Numbered from the stretch's first letter, positions 24,594 to 33,633 are shown. The stretch: DNA of 39,599 nt from Clostridium sp. D53t1_180928_C8 (GCF_015667795.1 NZ_JADPEL010000029.1:1-39599); one strand, 5' to 3'. Numbers and translations: made by a program. The notes: generated by a model not told the origin, from the letters alone.

Positions 24594-26336
24594 CTATAAT
24601 TCTTTAATAATATTAAACAACTCTATAGCGGCTTCCTTCGGCCCTTTTTGTTCTCTTCCTTTAACACCAAGGCAAGTTTTTATTTGACCTACTTTTACAT
24701 TTGTATCAAACATAGTTTTAAAATATTTATCTATTAATACATCAGTGGCTTCTTGTTTCTGAGCTGGTCCAAAAGGATTTGCAAAATAACTTTCAACTAA
24801 CCCTTTTTCAGTTGTAGTTCCCTTTGCCATTCTTGGTCCTGATTTAAATAATTTAATAGCTTCCTCTGAATTAGAAAAATACTCTATAGCTTTATCATTT
24901 TCCCCTATTTCAGTAAAATTATTAGCATATAGGAATAAATCTATTTTATATCCTTTAATTATTTCACTATATGGTGCTATAGGCATTACTAATCTAGCAT
25001 TAATTTTATCTGGGTTCATAAATATACTTCTATCTATTTCTCTAAATGCATATCCTTGTGCTAAATCATCTAATCTAACAAATGCCCCTATCTCTGTACC
25101 ATATCCATATATCTCACCATTAATTTCCTTAAAGGTTCCCATATCATCAAAAATAATACTCATATTACTTATATATTCTTCACTTAAAGTTCTAAATGCC
25201 TCTAAGCTTTCAGACTTTCCTGCTCCACTATCTCCCATTATTACTACATTAGCTTCTTTACCATTTTTCATTTGAACATTAACCATCGCACCATGTATAG
25301 GTAAATACCCTCTTTTTATCATTATTAAATTATGCAAGGTTAATATCATCTTCTTCATATATCCAAAATAATCTATCTCTTCTGAATAATTTATATATCC
25401 AAGCATTATATCATTTTCTTCATCATCATAAAATACTGTTTTTAACTCTTCCCTATCATTTATTCCAAAAACATAAACAATATCAGGGCGTCTTCCCCTA
25501 CATTCTTCTCGTTTAGCCATTTCAAATAAATTACATAAAGTTATTCCATGATTCATAAAATCTCTATGGAAATATATATATGCTATTAACTCTCCAACCT
25601 TAGCTGGATAGCAGAACCAATGCTCCTTATTTATATGAGCATATTTTAAAGGATTATCATATACCTCTGAAAACATTCCATTTCTTGTATTCTTTTTAGG
25701 ATATGTTATAAATGGTGGCTCTAATAAAATGCAGTCTATAAAATTAATATCTTCTAAAGCTTCATATCCATTAGGTATTGGCCACAATAATTTATTTATC
25801 ATAATACTACAATTTCCACCAGCAGTTATCTGTCTAAAAACTTGTGGATTTCTTCCTAATACATTCTGCTCAATTTTTCTATAAAATCTTAAAATCAATT
25901 TTTCAAAAGCTGAATTTGCTTCTGTAAAATTCATAGCTGCTAAACCTTGACTAACCTTATCATTTTGAATAACTGTATATCTTTCCAATCTTCTCCAAAA
26001 CAAATAAAAATCTTCTATTACATTGATAAACTCTTCCCTATTAGTTAAAAGTTCACTATATTTCGGATTTAATTCAACAACTTCTTTTACATCTATTATT
26101 GTTAACCATTTGAAAATTTTAGTAATATCTTCTCTTAAACTTGGTAGATCAGTAGTATTTAAAGCTTTAATTAGATATCTATATGATAATGTTCTTTTCT
26201 TCTCTGACTTCTTTAAATAGACACTTAAAACTCTCCTAAACCCCTCACTCTCTAATAAGCCTTCAAAATTAGTACAATATCTAGCTGAAAAGTTCATCAA
26301 AACTTTATCGTTGCTTATTGAAAATTCCTTCTTCAT
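24594..26336 (-). CDS. Large HPr-kinase/PEPCK-like P-loop protein
   Basis: A 580-residue cytoplasmic protein. A novel-looking N-terminal region of about 340 residues is followed by a kinase core: PIHGAMVNV (346-354), the P-loop GDSGAGKSE at 368-376, then IIFDDMG (metal-binding Asp pair) and RLVMPIAPYSEI. GxSGxGKSE and the preceding HG strand are typical of HPr kinase/phosphorylase and its relatives in the PEP carboxykinase superfamily. HPr kinase is about 310 residues and ATP-PEPCK about 530, and the order of motifs here fits neither exactly. Enzymatic role is unassigned. The ATG follows GGAGGAG; the gene is monocistronic. Confidence 0.7.
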   Translation of the reverse strand: MKKEFSISNDKVLMNFSARYCTNFEGLLESEGFRRVLSVYLKKSEKKRTLSYRYLIKALNTTDLPSLREDITKIFKWLTIIDVKEVVELNPKYSELLTNREEFINVIEDFYLFWRRLERYTVIQNDKVSQGLAAMNFTEANSAFEKLILRFYRKIEQNVLGRNPQVFRQITAGGNCSIMINKLLWPIPNGYEALEDINFIDCILLEPPFITYPKKNTRNGMFSEVYDNPLKYAHINKEHWFCYPAKVGELIAYIYFHRDFMNHGITLCNLFEMAKREECRGRRPDIVYVFGINDREELKTVFYDDEENDIMLGYINYSEEIDYFGYMKKMILTLHNLIMIKRGYLPIHGAMVNVQMKNGKEANVVIMGDSGAGKSESLEAFRTLSEEYISNMSIIFDDMGTFKEINGEIYGYGTEIGAFVRLDDLAQGYAFREIDRSIFMNPDKINARLVMPIAPYSEIIKGYKIDLFLYANNFTEIGENDKAIEYFSNSEEAIKLFKSGPRMAKGTTTEKGLVESYFANPFGPAQKQEATDVLIDKYFKTMFDTNVKVGQIKTCLGVKGREQKGPKEAAIELFNIIKEL

Positions 26337-26516
26337 CTTTCTCCTCCTAACATTTTATTTTTTCTCACGCTTTATGGTATATTATACAATTATATCATAT
26401 TATTCCATATATTTCATTCAATTTACTTGTTAAATATTTATAAACTAAAGATTTACAACATTAATATTGGTCAATAATTAAAAATATCCATATTTTTCGC
26501 TTAGGAGTTTTTATTT

Positions 26517-27392
26517 ATGAAATTTTTTAAATATAATAATCATAGATTATTCAAATTAATTATTCCTCTTTTTATAATTATTCTTTCTTTATTTCTTTAT
26601 CAAACAAATGATACTAATAATTATAAAAATCAAATGTCTGTCCATTATATAAATGTTGGTCAAGGAGATTGCATTTTAATTCAAGTTAATAATAAAAATT
26701 TACTTATTGATTCTGGTCCATCTAGTAGTAGAAAAAATTTATTAGATTATTTAGAAAACTTAAGTATAAAAAAATTAGATTATATAATTGCAACACACCC
26801 TCATGAAGATCATATTGGTAATATGGATACCATTATAAGAAGGTATAATATCGGAAGTTTTTACTCCCCAAAAGTTACTCACTCTTCAACTACTTTTGAA
26901 AATATGATTAGTTCTTTAGTTGATAAAAATCTTAAAATAAATATTTTAAATAATGGTGTAACTGGGATAGACCTAGGAGAAAAGACTTCAGTATCTGTAT
27001 ATTCACCATTAGAAAACCTATATAGTGACAATTTAAATGATTATTCTCCTATTATAAAAATTACGTTTCTAAATAACTCATTTTTATTTACAGGAGATGC
27101 TGAAATATCCACTGAAAATACTGTATTATCTCAAAATCTGAACTTAAAATGTGATATTTTAAAGGTAGGTCATCATGGGTCTTCTACATCTACATCCCAT
27201 GATTTTATTGCTGCAGTAAATCCTTCTGTTGCCATTATATCAGTTGGTGAAAATAACTCTTATGGTCATCCAACTACTGAAACACTATCACGTCTTAAAT
27301 CTTTAAATATTAAAACTATTAGAACAGATATTAATGGCTCAATAATTGCTATTTCTGATGGAAATAATATAAATATATACAATATTAAATAA
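26517..27392 (+). CDS. ComEC-like metallo-beta-lactamase-fold hydrolase, membrane-anchored
   Basis: A 291-residue protein with an N-terminal helix (about 11-28) acting as signal anchor and an external metallo-beta-lactamase domain. Motifs seen are YINVGQGDCILIQ (44-56), LIDSGPSS, the metal site THPHEDH (H94, H96, D98, H99), FTGDAE and VGHHGSSTSTS, all characteristic of the soluble relatives of the ComEC DNA-uptake nuclease domain. It may be an extracellular nuclease or phosphodiesterase. No competence genes are nearby. The ATG follows TTAGGAG. Confidence 0.85.
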   Translation: MKFFKYNNHRLFKLIIPLFIIILSLFLYQTNDTNNYKNQMSVHYINVGQGDCILIQVNNKNLLIDSGPSSSRKNLLDYLENLSIKKLDYIIATHPHEDHIGNMDTIIRRYNIGSFYSPKVTHSSTTFENMISSLVDKNLKINILNNGVTGIDLGEKTSVSVYSPLENLYSDNLNDYSPIIKITFLNNSFLFTGDAEISTENTVLSQNLNLKCDILKVGHHGSSTSTSHDFIAAVNPSVAIISVGENNSYGHPTTETLSRLKSLNIKTIRTDINGSIIAISDGNNINIYNIK

Positions 27393-27400
27393 ATTCCTAT

Positions 27401-27442
27401 AAATGATAGATGCGCCTAAATATTTAGGCGCATCTATCATTT
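27401..27442. repeat. Perfect 42-base palindrome without loop
   Basis: The left arm, bases 27401-27421, is the exact reverse complement of 27422-27442 (core GCGCCTAAATATTTAGGCGC). It lies 8 bases past the stop of the metallo-beta-lactamase gene and converges with the exonuclease gene. T-tracts on both sides are short, so a terminator role is possible but not obvious. Confidence 0.75.
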
Positions 27443-27459
27443 AAGGATATTATCCTTAA
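27441..27459. repeat. Second palindrome adjoining the 42-base one
   Basis: TTAAGGATA-T-TATCCTTAA, two 9-base arms about one central base, overlapping the end of the preceding palindrome by two bases. Confidence 0.6.
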
Positions 27460-27478
27460 AACAATGTAAACTTGTAAT

Positions 27479-28291
27479 TTAATCTACAATATAATCTTCT
27501 GAATTTTCTATTTCACTTAATTCTTCTTTTACTACTTCTTCCTTATTATTCGCTATCTCTTTATCAGTATTTAATTCTTCCTCAACCTTTTCTATATTTT
27601 CTTCTATATTTTCTTCTTTATTATCTTCAATTTCTTCTTCATCTTGAATTTGTATATATTCTTTCCAAGTAATAAAAATCTTATATAAATTTACAACATC
27701 TTGTTCATTATATAATAATATAGTTTCTATTTTCTCCTTTGGCATTCTTTCAATATATTCTTTATCCTTTAATACTTTATGAAATGTTTTAGCTAAATTA
27801 GAACCACTAATAACATCACCTTCTCTATATATATTAAAAACCTTTTCTAAGTTTTTAAGACCTATAGATGTATTCATATTTCTCTCATACTCTTTTTGTA
27901 TATCTAACGATTTGAATTCTTTATCAAAATCAAAATAAATATTATACTTATTGAACAAATATTTTATTACGGTAAAATCGTTATTCCCCGAAAAGGTGAC
28001 TATAACCTTTTTCCCCATCTTTTTCATATTAATAAAATATTTTTTTGCAAGAATAAGTATTTCAACTACTTCACTTTTATTTTCTATCATATATTGAGTT
28101 ACATGTATTTTTTTGTCAATTCTATTATATATACACGCACCAAATACCCCTATACATTTAGGTTTTTTATAAACATAATGTTCTAAATCAAAAAATATAA
28201 TCTCTTCAGGCTTACATAACACCTCCTTACCTTCTAAAATTCTTTCAATATTATATTCTTCCACATCAACAAGATTTTCTCGAATAATCAC
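27479..28291 (-). CDS. YprB-like RNase H-fold exonuclease with acidic tail
   Basis: A 270-residue protein. The domain of about 28-225 follows the DEDD exonuclease pattern: IIFFDLEHY (D35, E37), SGNNDFTVIKYL as the second Asp region, SLDIQKEYE, and YNEQDVVNLYKIF with the closing Asp. This matches the YprB/RNase H-like group. The last 45 residues are almost purely Glu, Asn and Lys. The start is a GTG with a weak AGAGTGA upstream; the strong AGGAG 27 bases before it instead faces an ATG-TAA start-stop pair. It lies alone on its transcript. Confidence 0.75.
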   Translation of the reverse strand: MIIRENLVDVEEYNIERILEGKEVLCKPEEIIFFDLEHYVYKKPKCIGVFGACIYNRIDKKIHVTQYMIENKSEVVEILILAKKYFINMKKMGKKVIVTFSGNNDFTVIKYLFNKYNIYFDFDKEFKSLDIQKEYERNMNTSIGLKNLEKVFNIYREGDVISGSNLAKTFHKVLKDKEYIERMPKEKIETILLYNEQDVVNLYKIFITWKEYIQIQDEEEIEDNKEENIEENIEKVEEELNTDKEIANNKEEVVKEELSEIENSEDYIVD

Positions 28292-28442
28292 ACTATCACT
28301 CTTTCTTACATTATTTATCTCCTGTGTTAAAATTATTATATCTATATCTTTTTATTATATCATGTTATTAATATAGTGAATACCATTTATATTTCTTAGT
28401 TTTGAAATATGTAACAAATCTGTTTTTAATATTATGCTTCTA

Positions 28443-28471
28443 TTGACCAAGCCCTACTTTTTTGGTATTAT
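28443..28471 (+). promoter_or_regulatory. Sigma-A promoter of feo operon
   Basis: TTGACC (28443-28448) and TATTAT (28466-28471) are 17 bases apart; the Fur box follows about 17 bases after the -10. Confidence 0.75.
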
Positions 28472-28487
28472 GTATGTATGAAAAATT

Positions 28488-28502
28488 TGATAATGATTTT
28501 CA
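28488..28502 (+). promoter_or_regulatory. Fur box before feoA
   Basis: TGATAATGATTTTCA matches the 7-1-7 consensus TGATAATnATTATCA at 13 of 14 positions. It covers the region just after the predicted transcript start, the expected place for iron-dependent repression of ferrous iron uptake. Confidence 0.8.
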
Positions 28503-28518
28503 ATTAGAGGTGATATTG

Positions 28519-28740
28519 ATGTGTATTTGCGATTTAAAACTTGGCGAAAAAGCTAAGATATATGAAATAAATGGAAATAATAAACTTACCAAAAGACTTT
28601 ATGCTTTAGGTCTTATTCAAGGAACTGAAATAGAATTAAAAAGAGTTGCTCCTTTAGGTGATCCTTTAGTAGTTAACCTAAGAGGCTTTGATTTAGCTAT
28701 TCGTAAAAAAGATGCTAAAAATATTATTTTAACAGCTTAA
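28519..28740 (+). CDS. feoA: FeoA ferrous iron transport protein
   Basis: A 73-residue SH3-like protein that assists the FeoB iron channel from the cytoplasmic side. Family features are CDLKLGEKAKIYEI, RLYALGLIQGTEIELKRVAPLGDPLVVNLRGFDLAIRKKDA, all present and in order. I use the ATG at 28519, preceded by AGAGGTGATATTG; the longer open frame back to 28462 runs through the Fur box and promoter and is not coding. FeoB follows 24 bases later in the same operon, which is Fur-controlled. Confidence 0.93.
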   Translation: MCICDLKLGEKAKIYEINGNNKLTKRLYALGLIQGTEIELKRVAPLGDPLVVNLRGFDLAIRKKDAKNIILTA

Positions 28741-28764
28741 TTATAAAAATAAGGGGATGACAAC

Positions 28765-30522
28765 ATGAAAAATGTAGCTTTACTTGGTAATCCCAACGTT
28801 GGAAAAACTACATTATTTAATAGTTTAACTGGTTCTAATCAAAGAGTTGGTAACTGGGCAGGAGTAACTGTAGATAAAAAGGAAGGATTTTTTGATGATT
28901 TTAAAATAGTAGACTTACCTGGTATATATGCTATGGATACTTTCTCAAATGAAGAAAAAGTCTCAAAAGAGTTTTTAAAAAATGGACAAGTAGATTTAAT
29001 TTTAAATATTATAGATGCTTCTAACATTGATAGAAATTTATATTTAACTATGCAACTGAAGCAATTTAAAAAACCTATTATTTTAGCTGTCAACATGATA
29101 GATGTAGCTGAAAAAAAAGGAATAAATATTAATTATAAAGAGTTAGAAAAACTTCTAAACGTTACTGTTGTTCCTATCCAAGCTTCTAAAGAACAAGGTA
29201 TAGATGACATAAAAAACGCTTTAAAAAATATCGATATTACTAAAATCGATAATGATGATTATAATTTTTCTTGTGAAAAGGAAACTTATGCTTACATAGA
29301 AAACCTATTAAATAAATGTACTATAAAAAATAATAAATCTAAAAAGACTGTAAAAGAAAAACTAGATAATATAATGCTAAATCCATGGCTTGCTTATCCT
29401 ATTTTCTTTGCAATTATGGCTTTAACATTCCAAGTAACATTTGCTTGGATAGGACAACCACTTTCTGATTTATTAGATTCATTATTAAATGACTCACTAG
29501 TACCTATAATTGAAAATTTACTACACGGAACTGCACCTTGGTTCCAATCACTTATCATAGATGGTATTATCGGTGGAGTTGGTGGAATATTAGTATTACT
29601 ACCTATAATTTTATCACTTTTCGCATGTATAACTATTTTAGAAGATAGTGGTTACATGGCAAGAGTTGCTTTTATAATGGATAAAATTATGAGAAAGATG
29701 GGCTTATCAGGGAAAGCTTTTATTCCTATGATTGTTGGTTTCGGTTGTTCTGCACCTGCAATTATGACCGCTAGAACTCTAGAAAGTGAAAAGGATAGAA
29801 AGTTGACTGCTTTATTAGTTCCTTTAATGAGTTGCAATGCTAGATTACCTGTTTATAGTATATTTGCTGCTGTATTTTTCCCTAACAGTATTGGTTTAGT
29901 TGTTGCTTCACTTTACTTCTTGGGTATACTATTAGCATTTATATTAGGTGTAATCTTTAAACATACAATATTTAAAAACGAAGAAGAACCTTTACTTATA
30001 GAATTACCTGAATATAAATTACCTTCACTAAAAAATCTTTTAAATCAGTTATATGCGAAAACAAAAGGATTTTTAGTAAAAGCTGGTACATTAATTTTTG
30101 CAATGAGTATAATTTTATGGTTCTTATCAAACTTTAATTTTTCTGGAATGACAGATGTTAATAATAGTATACTAGCCTCTATAGGTGGCTTTATTGCTCC
30201 AATATTTAAGCCTTTAGGTTTTGGAAATTGGCAATCTTCAGTATCATTATTAACAGGATTAATTGCTAAGGAAACTGTTGTTTCTTCAATGAGTGTAATA
30301 TTTGCTGGTGACTTACAAACAATGCTTCCTCTTCATTTCACTGCACTGTCAGCATTATCATTCTTAGTATTTATTTTACTTTATACACCTTGCATCACAG
30401 TTGTTGGTACTATGAAAAAGGAATTTGGATCCAAATTAACCTTATTCTCTGTAACTTATCAACTAGTTTTAGCTTGGATAGTTTCATTCTTAGTATTTAA
30501 CATAGGTTCATTATTTATTTAG
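28765..30522 (+). CDS. feoB: FeoB ferrous iron transporter
   Basis: A 585-residue GTP-gated Fe2+ importer. The N-terminal G domain shows G1 GNPNVGKTT (8-16), the FeoB-specific GNWAGVTVD (29-37) with the G2 threonine, G3 DLPG (50-53) and G4 NMID (110-113). A helical spacer then leads to about eight membrane helices with Gate-motif repeats (GFGCSAPAIMTARTL and LIAKETVVSSMSVIF). It is shorter than E. coli FeoB (773 residues) because the spacer and C-terminal tail are reduced, as usual in clostridia. The ribosome binding site is AGGGGAT. It lies between feoA and the Cys-rich small gene. Confidence 0.95.
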   Translation: MKNVALLGNPNVGKTTLFNSLTGSNQRVGNWAGVTVDKKEGFFDDFKIVDLPGIYAMDTFSNEEKVSKEFLKNGQVDLILNIIDASNIDRNLYLTMQLKQFKKPIILAVNMIDVAEKKGININYKELEKLLNVTVVPIQASKEQGIDDIKNALKNIDITKIDNDDYNFSCEKETYAYIENLLNKCTIKNNKSKKTVKEKLDNIMLNPWLAYPIFFAIMALTFQVTFAWIGQPLSDLLDSLLNDSLVPIIENLLHGTAPWFQSLIIDGIIGGVGGILVLLPIILSLFACITILEDSGYMARVAFIMDKIMRKMGLSGKAFIPMIVGFGCSAPAIMTARTLESEKDRKLTALLVPLMSCNARLPVYSIFAAVFFPNSIGLVVASLYFLGILLAFILGVIFKHTIFKNEEEPLLIELPEYKLPSLKNLLNQLYAKTKGFLVKAGTLIFAMSIILWFLSNFNFSGMTDVNNSILASIGGFIAPIFKPLGFGNWQSSVSLLTGLIAKETVVSSMSVIFAGDLQTMLPLHFTALSALSFLVFILLYTPCITVVGTMKKEFGSKLTLFSVTYQLVLAWIVSFLVFNIGSLFI

Positions 30523-30550
30523 AACGTTTTTATAAAGAAGGTGAATTTAT

Positions 30551-30682
30551 TTGGAAATTTTTATTACAGCCTTATTAGTTATTGCTGCTGGATATATATT
30601 ATTTAAAAATATAAAAAAATCTTCAAAGGATGGTTGCAACTGTTCAGGTTGTTCATCACACTGCTCGAAGTATAAAAAATAA
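30551..30682 (+). CDS. FeoB-associated Cys-rich membrane protein (43 aa)
   Basis: A 43-residue protein read from a TTG at 30551 with AGAAGGTGA upstream: one membrane helix (about 3-19, IFITALLVIAAGYILF) and a C-terminal cytoplasmic cluster CNCSGCSSHC with four cysteines. This matches the FeoB-associated Cys-rich family, which sits after feoB in many Firmicutes and is thought to help FeoB handle iron. It starts 28 bases after feoB and its stop lies in the operon terminator. Confidence 0.9.
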   Translation: MEIFITALLVIAAGYILFKNIKKSSKDGCNCSGCSSHCSKYKK

Positions 30683-30712
30683 GAACTGCAAATTTTGCAG
30701 TTCTTATTTTTT
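30678..30712. terminator. Bidirectional terminator of feo operon and AI-2E permease gene
   Basis: A 14 bp stem (30678-30691 with 30695-30708), tight three-base loop, then T-run. The left arm includes the stop of the Cys-rich protein. Confidence 0.9.
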
Positions 30713-30718
30713 AATTAA

Positions 30719-31819
30719 TTAAATTATGACCTTATTTTTCACTAAAAGTTTTTTGTAATATATTTTAATTGTTGCTGCTGTTGGTGATGCCAATAACATT
30801 CCTATAGGTCCAAAAAAACCTCCTCCTATAACAACTGCATATATAATCCAAAATGGCCTTACCCCAACTTTATTTCCTATAAGCTTAGGATCTAAATACC
30901 ATCCATCGAACATCTGTAATGAAAACAATGTTAAAAATACAATTATCCCTTTCATAGGTGATACAAATATATTTATTAACAAACCTATTATCTCACCTAT
31001 AAAAGGTCCAAAATAAGGTATCATATTAGTTATTCCTACTAATATGGATAGTAATATTGCATATTCGGATTTTACTATATTTAATAATATAAAAGCTAAT
31101 ACTCCTATTATCATAGAATCAATAGCTTTTATTCCTATATATGTTACTATCATAGAATTATAAATCTTAACAAATTCAATTATCTTATTGCTTTTTTCTT
31201 CTTTTAAAACTAAATACATCATCCTTTTACATTCACATAACAATCGTTCTCTATCCATAAGAATATATATAGCTACTAATAACCCAATAATAAACTTTAA
31301 AATTATCGATGATAAACTTACCATCTTCATTACTGAACCTTCTAAAGCGGACATAGCTATTTCTCCAGCTTTGTATATATATGTATCAACATTAACTTTA
31401 ATACCTGTTGTTTTCATAAAACTACTTAATTCTTCTTGGTCTAATACATCATTAACAAACCCCTCAACAGAATTTATGTAATTAGGAATATCACTTCCTA
31501 TTTCCTTTATATTTTCTATTAATCCTGGTATTCCATATAATCCACATATAGTTATTCCACCAATTAAAATAGCATAAGTTAAAGCTATAGCTACCCCCCT
31601 ATTTAGTTTTGCTTTTAACTCAAACATCTTTACAATTGGAGTTAAAATATAAGCAATTACTATTCCATAAATAAATGCCATAGATAATGAAATAAATTTT
31701 TTGATTAAATTAATAAATAAATCAATATTATCTATCAACTTAAATGCTAGTAGTGCTACTATAATAGTAATTAATACAGCTATTATTAAGCCTCTATATT
31801 TATTATTTTTTAAAAACAA
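30719..31819 (-). CDS. AI-2E/PerM-family permease
   Basis: A 366-residue integral membrane protein with about eight helices. Family features are the N-terminal paired helices, the central extracytoplasmic segment (about 100-165), and the C-terminal NMIPYFGPFIGEIIGLLIN and DGWYLDPKLIGNKVGVRPFWIIYAVVIGGGFFGPIGMLLASP signatures. Members are proposed to export autoinducer-2, Na+ or other solutes; the substrate is unknown. The start is a TTG eight bases after GGGGTG; no ATG is available at a suitable place. It is transcribed alone. Confidence 0.9.
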   Translation of the reverse strand: MFLKNNKYRGLIIAVLITIIVALLAFKLIDNIDLFINLIKKFISLSMAFIYGIVIAYILTPIVKMFELKAKLNRGVAIALTYAILIGGITICGLYGIPGLIENIKEIGSDIPNYINSVEGFVNDVLDQEELSSFMKTTGIKVNVDTYIYKAGEIAMSALEGSVMKMVSLSSIILKFIIGLLVAIYILMDRERLLCECKRMMYLVLKEEKSNKIIEFVKIYNSMIVTYIGIKAIDSMIIGVLAFILLNIVKSEYAILLSILVGITNMIPYFGPFIGEIIGLLINIFVSPMKGIIVFLTLFSLQMFDGWYLDPKLIGNKVGVRPFWIIYAVVIGGGFFGPIGMLLASPTAATIKIYYKKLLVKNKVII

Positions 31820-31941
31820 ACACTTTTCACCCCATTTTTTGTCACATATTATATTAATTATAGCAAAAATACTATAAATTATATATTAAGATTTCATTAT
31901 ATTTTAATAAAAATCAATTGTTATATACTTAGTATTAAGCA

Positions 31942-33633
31942 TTATATATTTTCTACTACTTCAACCCCTATTAAATCTAAAGCATTCTTAATAACTTTGC
32001 ATGTAGCTTCAACTAAAACTAGTCTTGCCTTCATTAAATCTTTATCCTCTAAACTTAATATTAAATGCGAACTATAAAATTTATTTAATTCTTTTGTAAC
32101 TTCAATTACATATTTTATTATTACAGATGGATCTAATTTCTCTACTGCTATATGAATTATAGAATTAAAATTTTCCAACCTCTTAACTAATTCAAATTCA
32201 TCTTGAGAATTTAATTTATTAAAATTAGTATTTTTACTTATCTCTATATCATTGGATAATATAAATCTTGCACTATTATATACATTTTGGACATATAAAA
32301 TTCTTTCACCTTCAATTAAAAGCTTTTTATTAAAATTAAATACAATATTTTTTTCTCTTGAGTCATTTAAAATAGTAAAGATTACTTCTCCTATAGCTAA
32401 CTTTTTAATAATTTCTTTCTTATTTTCTAATGTTGGATTTTTTTCATTTATAGCTTCCAAAATTATAGAACTAACTTGTTGTATCATATTCTTCCAAGTA
32501 CTACTTTTATCATTTCTTATCAAGACACTTTTATCCGTAACTTTAATTAATCCAGCACCTACATATAGACAATCATTTTCCCATTCATAACCTGATAACT
32601 CCAAAACCTTAAATAACTGTTTAAAATATAATGATTTATTTATTCCACTAACATATATAGATTTATAAAAATCATATTTCTCTTTTTTATAGACAGCTGC
32701 TGTTAAATCTTTTATTATATCTATTTGTATATCATCAGATCTTAAAACAATCGCTGGAGGCATATTATACTTATGAAGCTTTATTACTTTTACCCCATAA
32801 ATATCATCTAATAGATTCTTTTCTTTTAATTTATCGATTTCAACTTTAACCTTATTATTATAAAAAGACTCTTCTAAATTTGAATCAGTTCTTATACTAA
32901 AAGCATTATGTGCTTCTTTAAACTCTTTTAAACTTAAATATTTAAATCTATTCCATATGCTTATAGCTTTTATATTACCTTCTTCTAATGCTTTAAAATA
33001 TTTTTTTCCTTCAATATTAATTAATATATCTTTTTCTGCCTCTTTCTTAAACTTATGATATATCCTTAATACTTCTCCCACCATATTCTTTTCTAGAGCT
33101 TCTTCATCTCCCCATCTAATATATGAATATATTAGATTACCAAGTTGTTGTTCCCAATCCTTTATGTGATTTATCACTTTAACATTATACCCTTCCTTTT
33201 CAAACAATTTAGAAAGGACGGTTGCTAGCACAGCGTGGCATAAATTCTCTACTCCAAATTCTTTACACATATTAGGTGATAAGTATTCAATACATATTGT
33301 TTTCCCTAATCCAATATCAGATTTTCCATAATTATCACCTTTAAATATTATTTCTTCTAAAGTATTTTTTATAAATATCTCCCTATTAATAAAAAAATTT
33401 AAATACGGTCCTATATTTTCTATTTTTTCAAACATATCACTTTTTATATTTGCTTGTAAATCCTTTGCTATTATATTAGGATCTCTTCTATTAATCTTAG
33501 CAACTTCAAAACATGGGAATGTATAATCTCCCATTTCTGAATTTGGTGGAATTTCTATTAATTTTTCTATAGTTTCTAACCCTATATCAAATTGACTCTT
33601 TATAGCTGCTGCAACCTGGCTTTTATAATTCAT
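31942..33633 (-). CDS. Arginyl-tRNA synthetase-like protein with broken catalytic motifs
   Basis: A 563-residue protein collinear with class I ArgRS: N-terminal Add1-like domain (1-105), Rossmann core, and the DALR anticodon-binding domain (about 445-563). The region YVSGINKSLYFKQLFKVLELSGYEW (327-351) is clearly ArgRS. The active site is not: SPNxxKxxHVGH reads SPNMCKEFGVEN (HIGH is GVEN, 127-130), and the MSTRKG loop reads VLIRND (370-375). Charging of tRNA is therefore doubtful, and the true argS should be elsewhere. It could be a tRNA-binding regulator or an inhibitor-resistant isoform. An AGGTAAATA site precedes the ATG. It is divergent from the Ppx-like gene. Confidence 0.82.
   Translation of the reverse strand: MNYKSQVAAAIKSQFDIGLETIEKLIEIPPNSEMGDYTFPCFEVAKINRRDPNIIAKDLQANIKSDMFEKIENIGPYLNFFINREIFIKNTLEEIIFKGDNYGKSDIGLGKTICIEYLSPNMCKEFGVENLCHAVLATVLSKLFEKEGYNVKVINHIKDWEQQLGNLIYSYIRWGDEEALEKNMVGEVLRIYHKFKKEAEKDILINIEGKKYFKALEEGNIKAISIWNRFKYLSLKEFKEAHNAFSIRTDSNLEESFYNNKVKVEIDKLKEKNLLDDIYGVKVIKLHKYNMPPAIVLRSDDIQIDIIKDLTAAVYKKEKYDFYKSIYVSGINKSLYFKQLFKVLELSGYEWENDCLYVGAGLIKVTDKSVLIRNDKSSTWKNMIQQVSSIILEAINEKNPTLENKKEIIKKLAIGEVIFTILNDSREKNIVFNFNKKLLIEGERILYVQNVYNSARFILSNDIEISKNTNFNKLNSQDEFELVKRLENFNSIIHIAVEKLDPSVIIKYVIEVTKELNKFYSSHLILSLEDKDLMKARLVLVEATCKVIKNALDLIGVEVVENI

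Noticed and set aside
28462-28518. Longer FeoA reading frame
   Set aside because: It covers the promoter -10, transcript start and Fur box; AGAGGTGA favours the ATG at 28519.
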